Below are positions 1 through 7,684 of a stretch of 38,483 nt of DNA, piece by piece. This DNA comes from CAYSBK01 sp964429265 (GTDB lineage Bacteria; Planctomycetota; Phycisphaerae; Sedimentisphaerales; Anaerobacaceae). A model generated the notes under the pieces. That model saw only the letters and a list, made by a program, of their open reading frames with translations. It was not told the origin of the DNA and ran no database searches. Every line of letters begins with the position of its first letter. The stretch's first letter is position 1. The stretch covers positions 1 through 38,483 of the forward strand of contig CAYSBK010000004.1 in the NCBI GenBank assembly GCA_964429265.1, read 5' to 3'. Made by a program: the position numbers and the translations under genes.

Positions 1-228
1 GACCCGAATACCGCCGACGAAACAGGCTTTGAGTTCTACTTCGAGTGCGGCGGCGACAGCGGGTTCGACAGCGGCTGGATATCGTTTCCCGACGGCCCGC
101 CATACAAGTACGAGGTGAACCTCGGTCTCAACAAGCAGGGCTGGCCGTGGCGCGTCAGGGCAAGGGACACTTCGATTAATCAGAACCTTACGGCCTGGTC
201 GGACTGGGCTGCCCCGCCGTGGCCGTAG
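1..228 (+). CDS. C-terminal fragment of a secreted beta-sandwich (FN3-like) protein
   Basis: An open frame runs from the first base of the window to a TAG at 226-228, so only the last 75 residues are present. The text contains FEFYFEC, then a Gly/Ser/Asp-rich stretch (GGDSGFDSGW), then WRVRARDTSINQN and a final TAWSDW. Alternating aromatic and polar residues with the RVRARD strand resemble the fibronectin type III-like modules at the ends of large exported planctomycete proteins (family resemblance, recalled rather than searched). The protein ends soon after this module, with no anchor or sorting helix visible. Nothing can be said about its enzymatic domains, which lie outside the window. It is convergent with panB, with 34 bases between the stop codons. 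Confidence 0.6.
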   Translation, partial: DPNTADETGFEFYFECGGDSGFDSGWISFPDGPPYKYEVNLGLNKQGWPWRVRARDTSINQNLTAWSDWAAPPWP

Positions 229-262
229 GACCTTTCGAGGTCTTGTTCTGCCCGGCGGTATC

Positions 263-1117
263 TCAGGCCTGGTCCTTCAGCATTGCGCCGAGACGGTCCC
301 GTTCGCCCGCCTTCATATGGTAGCTGTGGTCGGCATCGGGAAAACGACCCGCCTGAACGTCTTCGGCATATTTCCGTAACGCAGCCCGGACTCTTTCAGC
401 GAGGTTGTCGAACCGCCGGGCGAACTTGGGAACGGGCCCTTCGGTCAGGCCCAGGATGTCGGGCGCTATCAGGATCTGCCCGTCACAGGCCGGTCCCGCA
501 CCGCAGCCTATCACCGGCACACCGCACCGGGCCGTGATGACCTCGGTAACCTCCGCGGCGGCACCCTCCACCAGCAGGGCGCTGGCACCGGCACGAACCA
601 TCTCTTCGGACAGCGCTATCAGGCCCAGCCCATCCTCGGCCGCGGTGGCCTCGGCACGGTATCTGCCCATCTTCATAATGCTCTGCGGACGGATTCCTAT
701 ATGCGCCATCACCGCTATACCGGCGTCGCTTACGGCCCTTACCACGTCGAGGTATGCCTGGTTTGTTTCAATCTTTACCATTTGGGCGCCCGCCTCGACG
801 ACGAACCGGCCGGCATTCTTCACGGCAGTCGTAACCCCGAGCTGGTAAGACAGGAAAGGCATATCCGCCACCAGCAGCACGCCCGGGGCACCCCTTCGAA
901 CCGCTGCGGTTATGGCCACCATAAAATCCATCGTCGCAGGAAGGGTCGACTCAAAGCCCAGCACGACCTGGGCCGCTGAATCACCCACCAGTATCATCTC
1001 GACCCCTGCCGCGGCGACGAGCCTGGCCGTCAGGTAATCGTAGCAACTAACCGCTGCCACCCGGCGGTGCTGGCGTTTTGCGGCCTGCAGGTCGGCCAGC
1101 GTGAATCGCTTCTCCAT
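263..1117 (-). CDS. panB: 3-methyl-2-oxobutanoate hydroxymethyltransferase (PanB)
   Basis: The 284-residue product matches the PanB (ketopantoate hydroxymethyltransferase) family over its whole length. This cytoplasmic enzyme adds a hydroxymethyl group from methylenetetrahydrofolate to alpha-ketoisovalerate, the first committed step of pantothenate synthesis. Diagnostic stretches are the N-terminal SCYDYLTARL, the VGDSAAQVVLG metal/substrate segment, VKIE near residue 115, AHIGIRPQS and VIGCGAGPACDGQ. Length is normal for the family. The ATG at 1117 is preceded by a purine-rich GGGGAAGG ribosome site and, further up, by a good promoter at 1162-1190. panC and panD lie about 5 kb away on the other strand, so the pathway is split into two transcription units here. 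Product call is very secure. Confidence 0.96.
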   Translation of the reverse strand: MEKRFTLADLQAAKRQHRRVAAVSCYDYLTARLVAAAGVEMILVGDSAAQVVLGFESTLPATMDFMVAITAAVRRGAPGVLLVADMPFLSYQLGVTTAVKNAGRFVVEAGAQMVKIETNQAYLDVVRAVSDAGIAVMAHIGIRPQSIMKMGRYRAEATAAEDGLGLIALSEEMVRAGASALLVEGAAAEVTEVITARCGVPVIGCGAGPACDGQILIAPDILGLTEGPVPKFARRFDNLAERVRAALRKYAEDVQAGRFPDADHSYHMKAGERDRLGAMLKDQA

Positions 1118-1161
1118 AGGCTGAACCTTCCCCTGTTCGAAAAAATAACAGCTTTGCGGTT

Positions 1162-1190
1162 AGGATATGCGAACAAATTTCGTTTATCAA
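1162..1190 (-). promoter_or_regulatory. Sigma-70-type promoter for panB
   Basis: On the minus strand TTGATA (1185-1190) and TATCCT (1162-1167) are separated by exactly 17 bases. Start of transcription would be near 1155, leaving a leader of roughly 40 bases before the panB ATG. Found by eye; no expression data. Confidence 0.55.
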
Positions 1191-1409
1191 GCGTAATTTG
1201 CTCTGGCATAAGCCGCCGCCAGGGCACCGGGGGCCTTGTTCCGGAAGATTCCTTGGTTTTTCTGGTGAAGGGACTTGACGGTTGCCGCCAAGAGCTTAGC
1301 GTTTATACGAAAATTTTGGTTAAAGATTTTGCGGCGGATTTTCGATTACTTTAGGTGGCGCAGAGTTGTCCTTGTGCCCGCTCTTATAGCTTTTCATCAC
1401 CCTCCTCCG

Positions 1410-1448
1410 AAGCCAGATTCTCCTCTGAGGAATCTGGCTTTATTATTT
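1410..1448 (+). terminator. Isolated intrinsic terminator or attenuator hairpin
   Basis: A perfect 11-bp stem (AAGCCAGATTC at 1410-1420 against GAATCTGGCTT at 1430-1440) encloses a 9-base loop and is followed by TATTATTT on the plus strand. It looks like a rho-independent terminator, but no plus-strand gene lies between it and the divergent panB. It may end a short untranslated RNA or act as an attenuator upstream of the SDR gene. Confidence 0.5.
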
Positions 1449-1561
1449 GCGCCGTGCCCGTTTCTTCAAAACAGGCAAAGCCGAAAATCCGACATATAGT
1501 CAAACTGGGCAAAAGACCGGTTATTCGGACGCTAACAGGCAGTTGGACCAGGGAGCAAAAG

Positions 1562-2326
1562 ATGGATGATTTGTTCGACCTCAGAGGTGACGTGGCGGTC
1601 GTCACAGGCGGCTCACGAGGACTCGGCCGGGAAATGGCCTATGCACTGGCCTCGGCGGGGGCCGACCTGCTGATAGGCAGCAGAAATCAGGCAACGCTGA
1701 CCGAGGCGGCCGAGCAGCTCGCCGCCGAAACCGGGCGAAAGGTCGTACCTTCGGTGCTCGATGTGACGGACCCCCGCAGCGTTGAAGCCTTTGTAACGGC
1801 GGCAATGGAGCGGTTCGGCAAAATAGATATCCTGGTCAATAACGCCGGGATAAACATCCGCTCGCCCATAGCGCAGGTAACCGACGAACAGTGGCATCAG
1901 GTTCAGCAGGTCAACGCCACGGGCGTGTTCTACTGTTGCCGGGCGGTCTCGAAATATATGGTCGAGGCCGGTTACGGCAGAATCATCAACGTTGGCTCGG
2001 TGCTGGGTCTCGTGGGCCTGCCGCAGCGCATCAGTTACACTGCGTCCAAGGGGGCGGTTGTGCAGATGACGCGGACGCTGGCACTGGAGCTGGCCGAAAG
2101 CGGAGTCACGGTCAACTGCATCTGCCCCGGTCCTTTCGCCACCGAGATAAATCGGCCCGTAATGGAAGACCCCTCGGCGACCGCAGCACTGCTGGCGAAC
2201 GTACCGATGAAAAGGTGGGGTCGGCTCGAGGAAATACGCGCGCCGGTCGTGTTCCTTGCCAGCCGCGCCGCCGGCTACGTGACGGGGGCCGTACTGACGG
2301 TGGACGGCGGCTGGACGGCCCGCTGA
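1562..2326 (+). CDS. Short-chain dehydrogenase/reductase, gluconate 5-dehydrogenase-like
   Basis: A 254-residue classical SDR. The start at 1562 is chosen over an upstream in-frame ATG because it follows an AGGGAGCAAAAG ribosome site and the product then starts directly before the Rossmann fold. The nucleotide-binding TGGSRGLG is at residues 15-22, NNAG at 93-96, and the catalytic Ser146, Tyr159 and Lys163 (YTASK) are all present. The C-terminal VDGGW is typical of enzymes acting on sugar acids, such as gluconate 5-dehydrogenase or 2-deoxygluconate 3-dehydrogenase. SDR substrate cannot be fixed from sequence; a 3-oxoacyl-ACP-reductase-like role is the alternative. It is flanked by genes on the opposite strand and appears monocistronic. 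Confidence 0.88.
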   Translation: MDDLFDLRGDVAVVTGGSRGLGREMAYALASAGADLLIGSRNQATLTEAAEQLAAETGRKVVPSVLDVTDPRSVEAFVTAAMERFGKIDILVNNAGINIRSPIAQVTDEQWHQVQQVNATGVFYCCRAVSKYMVEAGYGRIINVGSVLGLVGLPQRISYTASKGAVVQMTRTLALELAESGVTVNCICPGPFATEINRPVMEDPSATAALLANVPMKRWGRLEEIRAPVVFLASRAAGYVTGAVLTVDGGWTAR

Positions 2327-2434
2327 CAAACTACCTCCCGAAAACCGCCACCCTCAGCGCAGCAAAGCACCAGGCCGGCCCGAAAAGGAGATTCTTCCCC
2401 GGCGATGCGAACGACATCTTGCCTCTTGAGGTTT

Positions 2435-3844
2435 CTAAGCCCCGGCCGTGGGGTCGCCGACTCTCTTCTTCCACTGCAACAATCGGCCGCGAAGCCTCTC
2501 GAGGTGTTGTTTGTGCTCGGGCGATTCGGCCAGATTGCGCAGCTCCCAGGGGTCGGCCTGGAGGTCGAAAAGCTGGGTCGTTCGCCGGCCGGCCACAGTG
2601 TATTCAATCAGCTTATACCGCCGGTCGCGGACGGCTCGCTGAAGGTCCTTGTACGCAAAGAATAACGTCTCTCGCCCGCCCGTGCCGTTTTCCATAACCG
2701 GCACAAGGCTGCGGCTCTGAACGGACTTCGGCACGGCTATGCCCGCAAGCTCACACAGCGTGGGATACAGGTCGTGCGCATAACATAGCCCCTGAACCCT
2801 TCTGTTCCGCGGAACGCCGGGCCCACATATTATCAGCGGAACGCGAACGCTGTGCTCATAGAGGTTCTGCTTTCCCATCAGGCCGTGACTTCCTATGGCA
2901 AGGCCGTTGTCCCCAACCAGGACGATGATCGTGTTGCCGTCGCGGCCGCTGTCGGCAAGGGCACCGAGCACCCGGCCGATCTGGGCGTCGAGGTGCGTTA
3001 TCATCGCGTAGTAGTCCGCCAGGTGCCTGCGAATCTCCGCTGGCGTTCGCGGCCAGTCGGCAAGCCGCTCGTCGCGAATCTTCAGCTCGCCGTTATCGAA
3101 CAAATGCTCGCTCATAAAGTTCGCCGGCAACGGCATCTCCTTGTCCCTGTACAGCTCGCGGTACTTCTTCGGTGCCGTGCGGGGATCGTGCGGGGCCGTG
3201 TACGCGACCCACATAAAGAAAGGCCTGTTACCATCGTGGCTGCGAAGAAACTCGACGGCGGCATCGCTGAAAAGCTCGCTGGAGTGTTTGCCCTCGTAGC
3301 AGTGTCTGGCCCCGGCGGGATACTTGCCCGTCGGGTCAAAATCGCAGACACGAACCCCGTAGTGGTCCGACATTCCACCGAAAAATATATTTGCGCCGGT
3401 GCTGAAGCAGCGCGAGAAGGAGGACTTGTCGTTGTGCCATTTACCCGTGGCGAAGGTGACGTAACCCTGCCTGCGGAAAAGTTCGGGCAGCATAACGTGC
3501 TGCTCCGGGATGACACCGCCGCCCTTGACCAGCCCGAACAGGTTCCTGCCCGAAAGCAGCATCGCCCGGCTCGGCTTACAGACCGCTCCGCTGGTCGAGC
3601 CCATAATACAGGCCTCTGCGAAGGTTGTGCCGCGTCGGACGAGCTGGTCCATATTCGGCGTGGCGATGTACGTGTTGCCCAGTGCCGCGATGGTGTCGAA
3701 ACGCTGGTCGTCGGTAACGACAAACAGCACGTTGGGCCGCTTCTTCTGAGGCTGCCCGCCGCCGAAGCAACGCACCTGCAAGGTACCTGCGACAACACCG
3801 CCCAGCCCCAACCTGAGAAAGTCTCGCCTCGTGTGAATGCCCAT
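2435..3844 (-). CDS. Tat-exported type I sulfatase
   Basis: A 469-residue arylsulfatase-superfamily enzyme, expected to hydrolyse sulfate esters of polysaccharides outside the cytoplasm. The start at 3844 follows AGGAG at good spacing; the longer open frame upstream runs back through the dapL region and is not coding. The N-terminus has a twin-arginine-type signal (TRRDFLRLGLGG) and a hydrophobic stretch ending near Cys26, which could be a lipobox. The metal ligands DD are at 45-46, and the formylglycine motif CKPSR at 89-93 supplies the cysteine that must be oxidised by a maturase. HDPRTAP, GDNGLAIGSHGLMGK and the C-terminal strand are also in order. Planctomycetes typically carry many such genes. 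The sugar substrate cannot be told; no partner polysaccharide lyase or hydrolase is adjacent. Confidence 0.92.
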   Translation of the reverse strand: MGIHTRRDFLRLGLGGVVAGTLQVRCFGGGQPQKKRPNVLFVVTDDQRFDTIAALGNTYIATPNMDQLVRRGTTFAEACIMGSTSGAVCKPSRAMLLSGRNLFGLVKGGGVIPEQHVMLPELFRRQGYVTFATGKWHNDKSSFSRCFSTGANIFFGGMSDHYGVRVCDFDPTGKYPAGARHCYEGKHSSELFSDAAVEFLRSHDGNRPFFMWVAYTAPHDPRTAPKKYRELYRDKEMPLPANFMSEHLFDNGELKIRDERLADWPRTPAEIRRHLADYYAMITHLDAQIGRVLGALADSGRDGNTIIVLVGDNGLAIGSHGLMGKQNLYEHSVRVPLIICGPGVPRNRRVQGLCYAHDLYPTLCELAGIAVPKSVQSRSLVPVMENGTGGRETLFFAYKDLQRAVRDRRYKLIEYTVAGRRTTQLFDLQADPWELRNLAESPEHKQHLERLRGRLLQWKKRVGDPTAGA

Positions 3845-3962
3845 AATACAACTCCTGCAATTGATACGATAAGCTGCTGCCGGATATGTCACCCATCTTA
3901 GCGAAAAAACGGACGCGGCAAAAGTGAAAAAACCGCCCCGGCGTTGCCGGCCGCATCGGCTG

Positions 3963-3991
3963 TTGACGAAGGCCGGTCGTGGCAATAGAAT
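3963..3991 (+). promoter_or_regulatory. Strong promoter of the dapL operon
   Basis: TTGACG (3963-3968) and TAGAAT (3986-3991) are 17 bases apart. Transcription would begin near 3998, giving a leader of about 36 bases before the dapL ATG. Each hexamer differs from the sigma-70 consensus at one base. Confidence 0.65.
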
Positions 3992-4033
3992 CGCCCGCGT
4001 GGTGTGAGGGGGGGTTGTTTTTGAAAGGAAAAA

Positions 4034-5269
4034 ATGGCAACGGTAAACGAGAACTTCAGGAAACTGCAGGCGGGCTACCTGTTCGCCGAGATTGGGCGAC
4101 GGGTTAACGCATTCAGGCGTGCCAACCCCGCCGCCGAGTTGATCAGCCTGGGCATAGGTGACGTCACGCAACCTCTGGCACCTGCGGTGATAGAGGCAAT
4201 GCACAAAGCCGTCGACGAGATGTCGCGCCGAGAAACCTTTCACGGCTACGATGACGGCCACATCGGCTACGAGTTCCTCAGAAGCGCAATAAGACAGCAC
4301 GATTACGCCGAGCGCGGCGTCGATATCGACCTCGACGAGATATTTATCAGCGACGGCGCCAAGTGCGACACCGCCAACATCCAGGAGATATTCGGAACCG
4401 ACAACGTGGTGGCGGTGTCCGACCCCGTGTACCCGGTTTACGTTGACACGAACGTAATCGCCGGCAGAACGGGCCCGGCCGGCCACGACGGCCGCTACCG
4501 CGGCATCGTGTATATGCCGTGCACGGAAGACAACAATTTCGTGCCCGAGCCGCCCCGCCGGCACGTGGACTTGATCTACTTGTGCTTTCCCAACAATCCC
4601 ACCGGCGCGGTGGCCACCGCCGAACAGTTGGGCAGGTGGGTCGAATACGCCAGGCAAAACAGCGCGGTAATCTTTTTTGATGCAGCCTACGAAGCGTTTA
4701 TAACCGAGCCGGATATCCCCCACTCGATTTACGAGATCGACGGCGCCAAGGAGGTCGCGATAGAGTTTCGCAGCTTCTCGAAGACGGCGGGCTTTACTGG
4801 TGTCCGGTGTGCCTTTACGGTGGTGCCGAAGGCTCTGAAGGCATCAACGGCCGACGGCGGGACGATCGAAGTCAACTCTCTGTGGCACCGCCGACAATGC
4901 ACCAAGTTCAACGGCGTTTCATACATAACGCAGGCAGGCGCAGCAGCCGTTTACACTCCGCAGGGCGCAAAGCAGGTCCGCGAAACAATCAAGCTGTATA
5001 TGCAAAACGCGGAGATGATCCGCACGAGGCTGCGTGAAATGGGCTATACGGTCTACGGCGGCGTCAATGCACCGTATATCTGGCTGAAGGTGCCGGCGGG
5101 GATGGACTCGTGGCGGTTTTTCGATTTGCTGCTGGAAAAGGCGAACGTCGTGGGCACGCCCGGCGTTGGTTTCGGGCCTTCGGGAAGGGGCTATTTTCGC
5201 CTGACGGCCTTCGCAGACCCGCCGAACGTCCGGCAGGCCCTGCAGCGGCTTGAAGATATCAAGCCGTAA
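4034..5269 (+). CDS. dapL: LL-diaminopimelate aminotransferase (DapL)
   Basis: A 411-residue fold-type I PLP aminotransferase of the DapL family, converting tetrahydrodipicolinate directly to LL-diaminopimelate and so replacing the DapD/C/E steps. The N-terminal LQAGYLFAEI and LISLGIGDVTQPL are characteristic of this family, as are HGYDDGHIGYE and ISDGAKCD. The pyridoxal lysine is Lys250 in SFSKTAGFTG, with CFPNNPTGA just before. Length equals that of plant and chlamydial DapL. The ATG follows GAAAGGA. It leads an operon with folK-dNK, panC, panD and lgt. dapF, for the next step, sits at 25.5 kb. DapL is widespread in the PVC group, in keeping with the host inferred here. Confidence 0.95.
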   Translation: MATVNENFRKLQAGYLFAEIGRRVNAFRRANPAAELISLGIGDVTQPLAPAVIEAMHKAVDEMSRRETFHGYDDGHIGYEFLRSAIRQHDYAERGVDIDLDEIFISDGAKCDTANIQEIFGTDNVVAVSDPVYPVYVDTNVIAGRTGPAGHDGRYRGIVYMPCTEDNNFVPEPPRRHVDLIYLCFPNNPTGAVATAEQLGRWVEYARQNSAVIFFDAAYEAFITEPDIPHSIYEIDGAKEVAIEFRSFSKTAGFTGVRCAFTVVPKALKASTADGGTIEVNSLWHRRQCTKFNGVSYITQAGAAAVYTPQGAKQVRETIKLYMQNAEMIRTRLREMGYTVYGGVNAPYIWLKVPAGMDSWRFFDLLLEKANVVGTPGVGFGPSGRGYFRLTAFADPPNVRQALQRLEDIKP

Positions 5270-5280
5270 AATGATTCAAG

Positions 5281-6369
5281 ATGCGCAATAGTGTTACCGC
5301 ATATATCGGCCTGGGCAGCAACCTGGGCGACAGGGAAGCGCACATACGCAGCGCCCTGGAATTGCTTTCACGCAGCGAAGCCGTGGAAGTTTCAGGCGTA
5401 AGTCGGCTCGTGGAGACCAGGCCCCTGGCTCAGGCCAAACAACCAAGTTACATAAATGCGGTTGCCCGCATACAGACGACCCTGCCGGCCCGCGACGTGC
5501 TGGGACTGCTAAGCTCCGTGGAAAAAGAACTCGGCCGGGTCAGGAAAGAAAAATGGGCCTCGCGCGTTATTGACCTGGACTTGCTGCTGTTCGGCGAAGA
5601 AGTGATACAACAACCCGCACTGACGGTGCCGCATCCACAGATGCACCTTCGCAGCTTTGTCCTTCGGGGTCTGTGCGAACTTGATGCCAAGCTGGTCCAT
5701 CCGCTGATGAATGTAACCGTGGAAGAACTGGCGGCCAGGCTCAACGGCCGGGACTTTGTGCTCGAACCAGACCAGGCCCGGTTGATAAGCATCGCAGGAG
5801 TTATAGGTGTCGGCAAGACCACCGTCGCACGTAAGCTGGCGGAGCTGCTGGATTGTCGCGTTATTCTCGAAGAATATGATAAGAACCCGTTTCTGCCGCA
5901 GGTTTACGAAGGCAGGAAGGAACTGGCGCTCGATTCGCAGTTATTCTTTCTGACCAGCCGGGTGGCGCAGCTCAGCAAAGAGGCTCTTGGCCCCGCCCAG
6001 CTTGCCGTGACGGACTACCTCTTCGAGAAGGAGCTTATCTATGCGGAGGCGCTTCTGGACGGCCGGCAACTGCAGCTTTACCGGAACGTATACCGATACC
6101 TGGAGAACAGGGTCGTTCGGCCGGTGGTGGTAATCTACCTGCAGGACACCGTGGAAAACTGCCTCGAGCGGGTCCGCAGGAGAAACCGCCCCTACGAGCG
6201 ACGGGTCAAGGCCGACTTCCTCGAACAATTGCACCGCCGGTACGATAAGATGCTTGCAGATTGGCAGGCTTGTCCGGTGATTCGCCTGCGGATGAGCCGG
6301 TTCGACTGTATGAAACCCGATGATATGGCCCATCTCGCAAAACAGGTCAGAAGTTACGTGGCGGTTTGA
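5281..6369 (+). CDS. folK: Fusion of HPPK (FolK) and a deoxynucleoside kinase
   Basis: A 362-residue two-domain protein. Residues 1 to about 160 are 6-hydroxymethyl-7,8-dihydropterin pyrophosphokinase: YIGLGSNLGDR, SRLVETRPL, the RVIDLDLLLFG catalytic Asp pair and VPHPQMHLRSFVL. This part makes the pyrophosphorylated pterin for folate. Residues about 165-362 form a P-loop kinase: GVIGVGKTT, then EEYDKNPFLP, DSQLFFLTSRVAQL and a basic lid RRRNRPYERR. That pattern is of the dCK/dGK deoxynucleoside kinase family. Both halves look intact, with a short linker (FVLEPDQARL). It starts 11 bases after the dapL stop and panC begins 3 bases after its own stop. The fusion ties folate synthesis to nucleoside salvage; such fusions are known in PVC bacteria as far as I recall. 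The nucleoside preference is not predictable. Confidence 0.9.
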   Translation: MRNSVTAYIGLGSNLGDREAHIRSALELLSRSEAVEVSGVSRLVETRPLAQAKQPSYINAVARIQTTLPARDVLGLLSSVEKELGRVRKEKWASRVIDLDLLLFGEEVIQQPALTVPHPQMHLRSFVLRGLCELDAKLVHPLMNVTVEELAARLNGRDFVLEPDQARLISIAGVIGVGKTTVARKLAELLDCRVILEEYDKNPFLPQVYEGRKELALDSQLFFLTSRVAQLSKEALGPAQLAVTDYLFEKELIYAEALLDGRQLQLYRNVYRYLENRVVRPVVVIYLQDTVENCLERVRRRNRPYERRVKADFLEQLHRRYDKMLADWQACPVIRLRMSRFDCMKPDDMAHLAKQVRSYVAV

Positions 6370-6372
6370 TAT

Positions 6373-7224
6373 ATGGAAGTTGTACAGGCAATAGAGCGTG
6401 TCAGGCAGCTTGTTGTACAGGCACGCAGGCAGGGTAAGAGAATCGGCCTTGTCCCGACTATGGGAGCGCTTCATACAGGCCACATCTCGCTCATCGAACA
6501 GGCCCGCAAGGATACCGACTATGTGGTGGTAAGCATATTCGTCAATCCCACCCAATTCGGTACCGGGGAGGACTTTGACAGGTATCCTCGTCCCTTCGAA
6601 GCGGACCTGGAAGTATGCAAAAAGCACAAGGTCGACCTCGTTTTTGCACCGCAGCCCCACCAGATGTACCGCCGGCCACACCTGACGTGGGTCGTCGTTG
6701 AGAAGATAACCGAGCCGTTGTGCGGGCGATTCCGGCCGGGACATTTCCGCGGGGTGGCCACCGTCTGCGCGAAACTTTTCAACATCGTCCAGCCCGACGT
6801 CGCATTCTTCGGCCAGAAAGACGCCCAGCAGGCGGTGGTAATCAGGAAAATGGTCGCCGATCTGGATATGCCGCTTGAGATCGTGGTTTGCCCGACGATT
6901 CGCGAAGCCGACGGACTGGCCGTCAGCAGCAGAAACAAGTATCTCAACCCGCAGCAGAGAAAAGATGCGGCACTTCTTTATAAGTCGCTGCAGCAGTGCC
7001 GCTCGCTTATAGAATCGGGTACCCGGGACGTACAGACGCTCGTGGGCCGGATGCACAAGGTCCTCGAACAATCGCCGCAGATAAAACCCGAGTACGTCAG
7101 CATTGTGGACGCCGAGACGCTCGAAGACCTGCAGCAGGTCCGCGGCAGGGTGTTGGTTGCCATAGCCGCCCGGCTCGGCGACGCCAGGCTGATAGACAAC
7201 ATTATCGTGGACGTCCCGCGCTGA
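6373..7224 (+). CDS. panC: Pantoate-beta-alanine ligase (PanC)
   Basis: A 283-residue pantothenate synthetase, joining pantoate and beta-alanine with ATP hydrolysis to AMP. The nucleotide site PTMGALHTGHISLI is near residue 30, FVNPTQFGTGEDFDRYP follows, then RPGHFRGVATVCAKLF, FGQKDAQQ and the KMSKS-like SSRNKYL. All are canonical and the length is normal. The start lies 3 bases after the folK-dNK stop, suggesting translational coupling, although the local ribosome site is weak. panD follows after 59 bases. Pantoate would come from panB at the start of the window plus a ketopantoate reductase that is not in the window. Confidence 0.96.
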   Translation: MEVVQAIERVRQLVVQARRQGKRIGLVPTMGALHTGHISLIEQARKDTDYVVVSIFVNPTQFGTGEDFDRYPRPFEADLEVCKKHKVDLVFAPQPHQMYRRPHLTWVVVEKITEPLCGRFRPGHFRGVATVCAKLFNIVQPDVAFFGQKDAQQAVVIRKMVADLDMPLEIVVCPTIREADGLAVSSRNKYLNPQQRKDAALLYKSLQQCRSLIESGTRDVQTLVGRMHKVLEQSPQIKPEYVSIVDAETLEDLQQVRGRVLVAIAARLGDARLIDNIIVDVPR

Positions 7225-7283
7225 AATTGTACAATACACACCGAAAGAACCGCCCATGAGCGCTTTGGCAAAAGGCAGAAATT

Positions 7284-7643
7284 ATGTATATAAAAGTGCT
7301 AAAAAGCAAGCTTCACGGTGCCACGGTAACCGATGCGAGACTGGATTATATGGGGTCGCTGGCGATTGATTCGTCGCTGATGGCCGCGGCGGAAATTGTG
7401 CCGTACGAATGTGTTATGGTTGCCGACCTTGACAACGGCAACCGCCTTCAGACCTACGTCGTGCCCGCCCCGGCCGGCAGCGGTGACATCGTCGTACTCG
7501 GCGCCGCCGCACACTTAATCAAGCGGGGAGACACTGTTATAATCTTCGGCTTCGGCTACTATGACCGTGATGAACTCGAGGGAATTGAACCGAAGGTCAT
7601 TATCCTCGACGAAAAGAATCGCATAAAAGCCCGGAAGCCGTAG
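7284..7643 (+). CDS. panD: Aspartate 1-decarboxylase proenzyme (PanD)
   Basis: A 119-residue pyruvoyl-dependent aspartate decarboxylase precursor making beta-alanine for PanC. The self-cleavage site is exactly at Gly24-Ser25 in YMGSLAID, the position used in characterised PanD proteins; Ser25 becomes the pyruvoyl group. Lys9 and the KSKLHGATVTDARLDY opening match the family, as do VVPAPAGSGDIVVLGAAAH and GDTVIIFGF. A processing factor (PanZ) is known only from enterobacteria. It sits between panC and lgt with normal spacing. Function is secure. Confidence 0.96.
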   Translation: MYIKVLKSKLHGATVTDARLDYMGSLAIDSSLMAAAEIVPYECVMVADLDNGNRLQTYVVPAPAGSGDIVVLGAAAHLIKRGDTVIIFGFGYYDRDELEGIEPKVIILDEKNRIKARKP

Positions 7644-7684
7644 CCTGCCCGGCACGAACAGGTCTCGGCCGCGGGGAGCAAAAA

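Larger units (their letters stand above)
1118..1561. other. Intergenic region between divergent panB and SDR gene
   Basis: This 444-base stretch has no credible gene. It holds the panB promoter close to panB, an AT-richer block at about 1300-1350, and an isolated perfect stem-loop with a T-rich tail at 1410-1448 that points in the plus direction. The 120 bases between that hairpin and the SDR start show no strong promoter by eye. Confidence 0.5.

Noticed and set aside
1275..1308. Promoter-like TTGACG ... TTATAC upstream of the orphan hairpin
   Set aside because: The spacing is 22 bases, too long for a sigma-70 promoter.
2852..3901. Plus-strand frame opposite the sulfatase
   Set aside because: Antisense to a well-supported sulfatase; no motif and no ribosome site.
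5941..7257. Minus-strand frame across folK-dNK and panC
   Set aside because: It spans two unrelated, well-supported genes on the other strand and reads as low-order antisense sequence.
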